Below are positions 58,108-64,000 of a stretch of DNA of 64,000 nucleotides, piece after piece. The position numbers were made by a program, and so were the translations under genes. The number at the start of each line of letters is the position of its first letter. Position 1 is the stretch's first letter. The notes beneath the pieces were generated by a model, which made no database searches, was not told the DNA's origin, and was given only the letters and a program-made list of their open reading frames with translations. This stretch comes from CAVVYA01 sp963752345 (GTDB taxonomy: Bacteria > Pseudomonadota > Alphaproteobacteria > SMXQ01): positions 6,209 to 70,208 of the forward strand of contig CAVVYA010000023.1 in the NCBI GenBank assembly GCA_963752345.1, read 5' to 3'.

Positions 58108-59262
58108 TCAGACGGGGTGCACGAGCGCCGCCTTCTCCGGCAACGGGCGGCGGCCCTCCATCTGCGCAAAAAAAGCGTCGGCGATCATCTTGCGCACGGC
58201 GATGACGTCCCGATCGGGATGCAGCAGAAATTCGCGCGCCCTCGATTCGGTGAGATCGCCCAAGGATTCCACCATGGCCTTGTCCTCGCTGGCGATGGAG
58301 CTCAGCCGCGGCCGGATGATGTCGTCCCACATCTTCTTCGCGCGCACCTGGTCCTCGCCCCTGGCGGCGCGCATGGTGGTGACTCGCACGGTCCGCGTGG
58401 ATGTTGCGTTGATCGGAAACTGGTAAAGCCGCGTGACATAGGTCCCCATGCCAGGCGTCGGCTGCAGCGGGATGGTGAACATGCCAGGTAGCGTCCAGCG
58501 TTCGCCCTTCCAGCCGCCCAGGAAATGTCCGTGCTGAATCTGCTCGCCGTCGCGGTCGATCGCGATGCCACGAAAGCCCTGGGGGGTCGAGGCAATTTTC
58601 ACGCGGCGGTCTTCGAGGGGGACTGCGGGCTTGGCCAGTGTACCTGTCCACACGTCGGTCTTGACCACCGCCTGGGATATGCTGTGCAGCACGACGGCGT
58701 GATAACCGTCACTGCCGTCCAGCGCCTGCAGCCAGTTACACGCCCAGATATCGGTGGTGTTGCGAAAAGCAACGAATTCATCGGAATTGGTGAATTCTTC
58801 CGGCACGCAGGATGCGAGCGGTGGGACGGGAAACGCCTTGCCGTCGCCGAGATAAGCCCAGACGTAGCCGATGAGCTCTTCCGTCGGATAGGCCGTGATG
58901 GAAAGATCTTGCAGGATCTTGCTGTCTTCCGGCTCCCACGGGATCAGGGTGCATTTCCCCTCACCATTGAAGCGCAGACCATGCCAAGCGCACTGGATGT
59001 CTCCGGCCAGCACGCGGCCCATCGACAGTTTGGCGGACCGATGCGGGCAGCGGTCCTGCGCCACGTGTGGCTTGCCGTCGCGGTCACGCCACGCCACCAG
59101 ATGCTCACCCAGCACCTCGAATCCCACTGGCTTGCCGAGCGGGATATCTTCGACATCGAGCACCGGGTACCAATAATTGCGCAGCCCGAGTTCGAGCCCC
59201 TTCGGCACGCCCCGCGCCACTTCCGGAAACTTAGCCCGACAGTCCTGCACTAGGTTGCTCAC
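58108..59262 (-). CDS. Rieske non-heme iron oxygenase, alpha subunit
   Basis: A 384-residue paralogue of the oxygenase at 53.8 kb. Rieske ligands C72, H74, C91 and H94 (CPHR, CAWHG); iron ligands D185, H188 and H193 in GSDGYHAVVLHSIS. GTG start with AAAGGA upstream. First gene of a leftward unit with TctC and a PhtD-like gene, preceded by site G. Substrate unknown; two such close enzymes suggest either successive steps or parallel substrates. Confidence 0.9.
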   Translation of the reverse strand: MSNLVQDCRAKFPEVARGVPKGLELGLRNYWYPVLDVEDIPLGKPVGFEVLGEHLVAWRDRDGKPHVAQDRCPHRSAKLSMGRVLAGDIQCAWHGLRFNGEGKCTLIPWEPEDSKILQDLSITAYPTEELIGYVWAYLGDGKAFPVPPLASCVPEEFTNSDEFVAFRNTTDIWACNWLQALDGSDGYHAVVLHSISQAVVKTDVWTGTLAKPAVPLEDRRVKIASTPQGFRGIAIDRDGEQIQHGHFLGGWKGERWTLPGMFTIPLQPTPGMGTYVTRLYQFPINATSTRTVRVTTMRAARGEDQVRAKKMWDDIIRPRLSSIASEDKAMVESLGDLTESRAREFLLHPDRDVIAVRKMIADAFFAQMEGRRPLPEKAALVHPV

Positions 59263-59271
59263 CTCGCATCC

Positions 59272-59298
59272 TTTGTTTATATATTAAACGCTATTCCA
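59272..59298 (-). promoter_or_regulatory. Catabolic operator-like element (site G)
   Basis: On the minus strand GGAATAGCGTTTAATATATA then AACAAAG, matching the half-site/TATATAAAC layout of sites E and F. It begins 10 bases before the Rieske start and may overlap the promoter, which would suit repression. Confidence 0.5.
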
Positions 59299-59833
59299 AA
59301 TATAATATTCAGGGCATACTGAGGGTGTCAAGTCGTCAACGTGCGATGTTCTGCGTTGCCTAATTTGAAACCCGATTTGGCCTCGCGTCTTTCTGACGCC
59401 GCAAGGCGAGGGCTGGTGGCACCGTTCCTGGCACAATCGTGGACCCTCGGTTTGTCGATCTTTGCGCTGGCTTTGGGAATGCACAGACAACAAGCAGGAA
59501 TTGGCCGGAAGCCGCGAATAGGACGTGGCGGGCGCCTTGTTCTCGATCATCATCTTGAGGTTATCGTGGTCGGCGCTCAGTTGTCGCGAAGGTCCAATAC
59601 GCATTCCCGCCATGCGGACAGCCAGTTTGCACCTTGATCCATGTCGTATTCCGCTTCGAATTCATCGCAGGCATCACGGCCCATCTTTCCAACGGAATGC
59701 AGTGTCGTCGAGCGCCCGATATTCGTTCTGCTCGCCATCACGAATTTAACCCCCCGGTTCAGGCCTCTGGCTCCCGGATAAACATCGTTGGGTGCAAAAG
59801 CCCACTCAGTTTCTGCTTTGGAGGAATTCTCGA
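59299..59833. other. Gene-free stretch
   Basis: About 535 bases between the Rieske gene and the next rightward gene. A minus-strand frame of about 109 residues (59284-59613) covers part of it, but overlaps site G at its end, has no family motif and no good ribosome binding site. GGAGGAATTCTCG at 59820-59832 is the ribosome binding site of the gene at 59834. Nothing else seen. Confidence 0.5.
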
Positions 59834-60757
59834 ATGTTTCGACTTACCGTCGCCGACCTGGGCTCGCCCTCTTATTTTGTCGCCACGGCTGCGGTCACTC
59901 TTGGTTTCTTCGCGGAGGAAGGCATTGAGATGCAACCCGTCGAAGGGAGCGACAACTTCACCGAAGGGCTCAAAGACGGGACGACGCACTTCTTTGGCGG
60001 CGCAGCCTATGCGCCACTCCAAACATTCCCCAACTTCGAGGGCGTAAGGCTGCTGTGTGCCCTTGCACAGTATTCCTACTGGTTCATGGGAATCCGGTCC
60101 GACCTCGATGTAAAGCGCGGCGACATCCATGCGTTGAAGGGACTGCGCATATCGTCATCGCCGAGTTCGCCGGGTCTTGGCCTGCGTCGCATGTTGATCG
60201 AATCGAATCTCGACCTTGAACGAGACAATGTGAAGATCGTCAACAGCCCCTCGGTCGGACGCAATCAGTTGTTCAGAGCGAGCGATGGCTTGGTGGCTCT
60301 TAAGCAAGGAATCTCGGACGCGTTCTGGGGCAACGGCATGCGACTTGAGATGGCCGTTCGTTCTGGAGTTGCCAAACTGCACATTGATCTCCGTCGCGGC
60401 GATGGTCCTCCAGGCGCGCGTTTCTACAACTTTCCGGCTTTGGCTGCTTCGGAGAAGTTTATTCAAGAGCGCCCGGAGATTGCCGCAGGCGCGGTGCGCG
60501 CTATCGTAAAAGCGCAGAAGGCACTCAAGGCCGACCCCTCGCTCGCCGCAAAGGTGGGGAAAAAGGTTTTTCCGGAAGAAGAAGCGGACATGATTACCAC
60601 CTTGGTAGAGCGCGACGCGCCATTCTATTCAGCAGGCATTTCGCAAGAAGCTGTGGATGGTTTAAACAAATTTTGCATGGCGGCCGGCGAGCTCTCCAGG
60701 CCGGTTCCCTATGAGAAAATGGTGGCGGTACAGTTTTGCGAACTATGGGCGAGTTGA
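59834..60757 (+). CDS. NMT1-like binding-protein-fold protein without a signal peptide
   Basis: A 307-residue protein starting MFRLTVADLGSPSYFVATAA with GGAGGAATTCTCG upstream. The layout (FGGAAYAPLQ, ALKGLRISSSPSSPGLGLRR and GISDAFWGNG) is that of the SsuA/NMT1 fold, again without an export signal. It differs from the PhtD-like proteins and from the one at 22.1 kb. No operator element lies directly in front. Role unknown; may be a cytosolic binding or decarboxylase-like protein. Confidence 0.7.
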   Translation: MFRLTVADLGSPSYFVATAAVTLGFFAEEGIEMQPVEGSDNFTEGLKDGTTHFFGGAAYAPLQTFPNFEGVRLLCALAQYSYWFMGIRSDLDVKRGDIHALKGLRISSSPSSPGLGLRRMLIESNLDLERDNVKIVNSPSVGRNQLFRASDGLVALKQGISDAFWGNGMRLEMAVRSGVAKLHIDLRRGDGPPGARFYNFPALAASEKFIQERPEIAAGAVRAIVKAQKALKADPSLAAKVGKKVFPEEEADMITTLVERDAPFYSAGISQEAVDGLNKFCMAAGELSRPVPYEKMVAVQFCELWAS

Positions 60758-61151
60758 GTCCTCCCATATGGGCGCCATCATGACGTCAATATGTCCGGGC
60801 GTGATAGCGGATCGCGACCTCACTCGACCGCGAGTTGTCCGAACTCAAATTCGCCTGAACTCGCCGCATGCTATTCCTCCGGCCCCGACACTAGTCTAGC
60901 TGCAAGCACTCTTCGCGAAGGCTTCGAAGCCGCCGTCATAGTTCCCCAACGAGCGCCCGCACCAAGCGCTTGGAACGCAGTCGCCGGCGTAGCGCTATCG
61001 GCCCTCGGCGCGGCGATACAAAGGCCTGCCCGATCTCAGCTATCCCTTCCACGTGCTACCCATGTCTCCGGAATAGTCCGTAAACTGATTAGACGTGGCG
61101 AGATCGCGATAGAGAGACGATGCCTCCAATGGGGCTGGTGGGCGCCTGACC
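60758..61151. other. Gene-free stretch
   Basis: About 390 bases between two converging genes. No open frame with family features, no terminator-like hairpin and no repeat could be supported. Its composition is less GC-rich and more uneven than that of the neighbouring genes. Confidence 0.5.
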
Positions 61152-61940
61152 TCAGAGTCCCATGGCCGTCCTCAGTTCAGCCGCTGTCTTCACGCCGGAC
61201 GCTGGTCCTGGCAATTCGAACTTGGCAGACCCGCTTAAGCCCCCGCCCACCTGGACCGCATCGAAGCCGAGGTCGGTGATCAGCTGGACACCGGCGGCCA
61301 TGGCGGCGGGATCGTTCGCCGCAACGGGAATGCCCATTTTCACGCCGGGACGGCCGGCATGCCTGGCGAAGTTGGCATAGCTGGTGGTGTTGAAGGCGCG
61401 CACCAGCCGGACGCCCGGCAAATAGCCCGCGACCGCGTCGCCTGTGTTGCCCGCCTTTTTGACGGCTGCTTCGACCACAGCGCCATCGCGCTGGACGCTC
61501 AGATTTGTCGGGTCGAGCACGATCTTGCCGCGCAGCGCTGTCCCATACTGCCGCGTCAAGGCGGGCCACGCCCCGAATGGCGTGGCGATGACCACCACAT
61601 TACCGAAGGCGATGGCTTCTTCACCCGTGCCGGTTCGTGTTCCCGGCACGCGCGTCGCCTGCGCCTGCGCCAAGGCCGGATCGCGGTCGGAAAACATCAC
61701 CTGATGGCCGGCTTTGGCCCACAATTCGCCCAGTGTCCCGCCAATATTGCCCGAACCGATCACGCCAATCTGCATCGGCTGGCTGGTACGCGGAATCGGA
61801 TGGGGAATTGGTGCAGCGACGAAGGGCCGGGCCGGGATCGCGGTTTCCTGGGCAGTGCCCGTCGATGCGATGAACAACACCCCCACTGCCAGACCGAAGG
61901 CAAGCAAACGACGGCGACCAAGAGGCATCAAGCGGGACAT
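61152..61940 (-). CDS. Exported NADPH-dependent F420-reductase-like protein
   Basis: A 262-residue protein of the F420-dependent NADP oxidoreductase (ProC/Fno-like) family. Unusually the Rossmann fold (IGVIGSGNIGGTLGELWAKAG) begins near residue 57, after a signal-peptide-like segment MSRLMPLGRRRLLAFGLAVG and a proline-rich linker. GGAGGAA stands five bases before the ATG. The twin arginine-like R-R-R before the hydrophobic run could allow Tat export of a folded, cofactor-loaded enzyme. Its partner and substrate are unknown. Confidence 0.8.
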   Translation of the reverse strand: MSRLMPLGRRRLLAFGLAVGVLFIASTGTAQETAIPARPFVAAPIPHPIPRTSQPMQIGVIGSGNIGGTLGELWAKAGHQVMFSDRDPALAQAQATRVPGTRTGTGEEAIAFGNVVVIATPFGAWPALTRQYGTALRGKIVLDPTNLSVQRDGAVVEAAVKKAGNTGDAVAGYLPGVRLVRAFNTTSYANFARHAGRPGVKMGIPVAANDPAAMAAGVQLITDLGFDAVQVGGGLSGSAKFELPGPASGVKTAAELRTAMGL

Positions 61941-62434
61941 GGGCGTTCCTCCGCTGGGATGTTTGATCCTTGAGAACCTTAGGGTGCCATAGTTTGCGCA
62001 CCTACCAAAGGCCTGCACAAGCGTCGGAGCCATTCGCCGCGGAGACTGCTGGCGGAGGGGGCGGGAGAAGGCCCCACCTTCTCCATTAAGGGAAAGGTGC
62101 CCTATTCCACAGTGACGCCGCTTACCTATGTAGCCAGCGATGGATCTACTGGCGAGCGATCCACCGGTGGGCGACGGACGGCGCGATTGCGTCGCGCGTC
62201 CATAAGGGACTCATCAAATCCCAAACAGAGACGGTGGCCCGGCTGCTGTAACCGATACTGCCTCCTCTGCAGCCAGAATCTTGAATCACAAAATGCCAAA
62301 AGGGGAATTCCTCCAGATCCCCTAACCCGTGAGACGCTCTAACCCTAAGTTTTTCCGCAAAATCTTTGCGCCGCGAATCATTTTCTCTATAAACTTGCCG
62401 ATCGACGCACCGCCGTCTGGCGCGGGCGTCTTCT
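61941..62434. other. Gene-free stretch
   Basis: About 490 bases between divergent genes. A plus-strand frame around 62.13-62.25 kb reads WIYWRAIHRWATDGAIASRV and stops, and could be a worn coding fragment, but I cannot match it to a family. An AT-rich part near 62340-62400 probably includes the MFS promoter. Confidence 0.45.
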
Positions 62435-63706
62435 GTGTACACCCCTACACTGGAGCGGCTTCGAGTGGCTGACGCACGACCCCCGGGTGTCCTGTCTCGA
62501 CAACTCGTCCTCTCGCTCTATCTGCCGGCCACCCTGCTGGCGCTCGGCCAGAGCATGGTCGCGCCCGTCATCCCAGGGCTCACCAAATCCTTCGGGATCG
62601 GGGTCGATGCGGCCTCCCTCGTCTTCGTGGCGTTCAGCGTGGGCGCGCTTGTCGCCACCTTCCCGGCGGGCTACCTGATGGACAAGATCGGCCGCCGCCC
62701 GGTGCTGCTGGCCGGTCCCTTGCTGACGGCGGTCGGCTCGTTCATGACCCCGTTCTCGCATACCTTTCTTGAGCTGCTGTTCTGGCGCTTCGTGGTCGGC
62801 GCCGCCAGCCAGATCTGGCAGCAAGGGCGCGTGCTTGTCATCGCCGATACGGCGCCTCAGGACCAGCGGGCGCGGCAGATGCAATGGATGATGGGGATGA
62901 CCCGCGCTGGCCAGCTCTTCGGGCCTTCCATGGGTGGTTTCCTGGCGGCGGGGTTCGGCCTGTGGATTCCGTTCGCCGTCCATGCCGCGCTGACCATCGT
63001 GGCCATGATCCCCGCCTACACCATGATCCAGGAGACGGCCCCGCGCCGGGATCGCAAACACGACAAGTCCGAAGAGGCCAAGTCTGAAGAGGCCAAGACG
63101 CAGGGATGGGGGCCGGTGATCACCTACATGCTCACCTTCCAAATCGTCGTCTTCCTGTGCATCCAGGTCTTGGCCCAGTTCTGTCGGGGCGGCCAGGATC
63201 AAGGCTCGCTGAACCTATATGCGGTGTATGCGTATGACATGGGCCCAGGCGAGCTTGGACTTTTGAATACCATTGCCATCCTGTTCGGAATCCCGGTGCC
63301 GTTCCTCACCGGCTGGCTCATGGATAAGTTCGGACGCCGCGCGGTCATCGCGCCCGGCTTTGCCGCCTACGGGATCGCGGTGGCGCTCATGTCGCTGACT
63401 GCCTTCTATCCGCTGCCGATGAGCTACTTCCTCGCGACCTATGTCCTGGTCCAGGCGACGGCGGGCACCACCGGCGGCACCATGCAGGTGCTGGGCGCAG
63501 ACCTTTCCCCGCAGGAAAATCGCGGACGATTCTTCGCGATTTGGCGCACCATCGCCAACATCGGGGCGGCGGTCTCCCCGGCGATCTACGGCTTGATTGC
63601 CGAGCACGCGGGCTTTGGCATCGCCTTTTTGTACCTCTCGCTCTGCGCCGTCGGCGTCGTCCTTGGGTTGAGCCGGGTCCTGGGCGACACCCAGGCTAAG
63701 CGCTAG
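62435..63706 (+). CDS. MFS transporter
   Basis: A 423-residue major facilitator protein with about twelve membrane segments. The loop 2-3 motif is GYLMDKIGRRPVLL and is repeated in the second half as GWLMDKFGRRAVIA, typical of the superfamily. A central charged loop HDKSEEAKSEEAKT contains a short SEEAK repeat. GTG start. Substrate unknown; a drug-efflux-like or sugar-like type cannot be chosen. Directly upstream of an IS remnant. Confidence 0.85.
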   Translation: MYTPTLERLRVADARPPGVLSRQLVLSLYLPATLLALGQSMVAPVIPGLTKSFGIGVDAASLVFVAFSVGALVATFPAGYLMDKIGRRPVLLAGPLLTAVGSFMTPFSHTFLELLFWRFVVGAASQIWQQGRVLVIADTAPQDQRARQMQWMMGMTRAGQLFGPSMGGFLAAGFGLWIPFAVHAALTIVAMIPAYTMIQETAPRRDRKHDKSEEAKSEEAKTQGWGPVITYMLTFQIVVFLCIQVLAQFCRGGQDQGSLNLYAVYAYDMGPGELGLLNTIAILFGIPVPFLTGWLMDKFGRRAVIAPGFAAYGIAVALMSLTAFYPLPMSYFLATYVLVQATAGTTGGTMQVLGADLSPQENRGRFFAIWRTIANIGAAVSPAIYGLIAEHAGFGIAFLYLSLCAVGVVLGLSRVLGDTQAKR

Positions 63707-63783
63707 GTCTTGTGGATTCTTCGGATTCCAAAAGTCGGTGAAGCGGGTTTCAGACTGCTTTTTTGAAGGCGGTCTTGGCGGTG

Positions 63784-63960
63784 ATGGATCGGTTGGTTCT
63801 GAACGATGAGCAATGGGGGCGGATCGCACCATTGATCAGGACCGCGACAACTGGATGTTCGTCGAAGGCGTGCTGTGGGTGGTGCGCACGGGCGCGCTGT
63901 GGACGCGATCTCCAAGTTCTATCCGGCTACCGGCTCGCGGGTTTTTGGGCCATGCCGGAC
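63784..63960 (+). pseudogene. IS5-type transposase remnant
   Basis: ATG at 63784 opens MDRLVLNDEQWGRIAPLI, the usual N terminus of IS5/IS427-type transposases. A segment then appears lost and the next family block (RDNWMFVEGVLWVVRTGALW) is in the +1 frame, followed by unrelated reading. The rest lies beyond or is deleted. The element is a decayed copy at the edge of the window; its inverted repeats could not be identified. Confidence 0.6.
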
Positions 63961-64000
63961 GGAGACTGGGTTCCGTCCGGAAACGGCAGACTTGCTGGCG

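Noticed and set aside
59284..59613. A 109-residue minus-strand frame in the gap before 59834
   Set aside because: No family motif, no ribosome binding site, and its end runs into operator site G.
62120..62260. Possible worn transposase or regulator fragment (RAIHRWATDGAIASR)
   Set aside because: Too short and without a clear family match to support a gene call.

Overview
The window is a high-GC chromosomal segment from an alphaproteobacterium, probably of the Hyphomicrobiales. That placement is inferred from the codon bias, a malonate locus of rhizobial type (matR divergent from matPQMAB), an AT-poor background, and a very large set of periplasmic binding proteins of the tripartite tricarboxylate (TctC/Bug) family. 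No rRNA, tRNA or CRISPR array was seen.

Left third (1-27 kb). The segment opens with a malonate uptake and activation locus: matB, matA and a TRAP transporter read leftward, and the GntR-type regulator matR reads rightward. Ordinary housekeeping and accessory genes follow: a quinone-oxidoreductase-like MDR, a tandem universal stress protein, a lipoprotein, a dienelactone hydrolase, a methyltransferase-like protein, two RidA proteins, a polysaccharide deacetylase, an isochorismatase-like hydrolase, two MFS-era accessory genes including a small DUF3008-like gene, a 2-hydroxyacid-dehydrogenase-like protein, a group II truncated haemoglobin, a BaiN-type flavoprotein and a DTW-domain tRNA modification enzyme. 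Three TctC-type binding proteins are scattered among them.

Centre and right (27-60 kb). This is a catabolic island for aromatic or related compounds. A long leftward operon (38.6 to 27.7 kb) encodes a cupin, an alpha/beta hydrolase, a ThDP enzyme, an aspartate-dehydrogenase-like protein, an aldehyde dehydrogenase, an extradiol-dioxygenase-like VOC protein, three TctC proteins and one 4,5-dihydroxyphthalate-decarboxylase-like protein (called PhtD-like here). Next come an SDR, an IclR-family regulator, a UbiD decarboxylase with TctC, and a leftward operon with two related cupins around a Cdc48-like double AAA ATPase, then TctC, an unlisted 58-residue protein, a Rieske oxygenase and a beta-hydroxyacid dehydrogenase. 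Three further units combine TctC, PhtD-like, Rieske and SDR genes. In all there are three Rieske oxygenases, three PhtD-like proteins and eleven TctC proteins, with no TctA or TctB membrane subunit anywhere in the window.

Regulation. Eight AT-rich elements with a shared architecture (an A-rich half-site ending in CG, about ten bases, then TATATAAAC with a second half-site) lie upstream of nearly every catabolic unit and upstream of the IclR gene itself. I infer one regulon controlled by that IclR protein.

Right edge (60-64 kb). A binding-protein-like gene, an exported F420-dependent-NADP-reductase-like protein, an MFS transporter and a decayed IS5-type transposase close the window.

Sequence quality. 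About 19 genes carry frameshifts (roughly 35 events, mostly a net extra base), all on the minus strand; the fifteen larger plus-strand genes are open. Many of these are probably indel errors in the assembly, so disrupted genes should be read as possibly intact in the organism.
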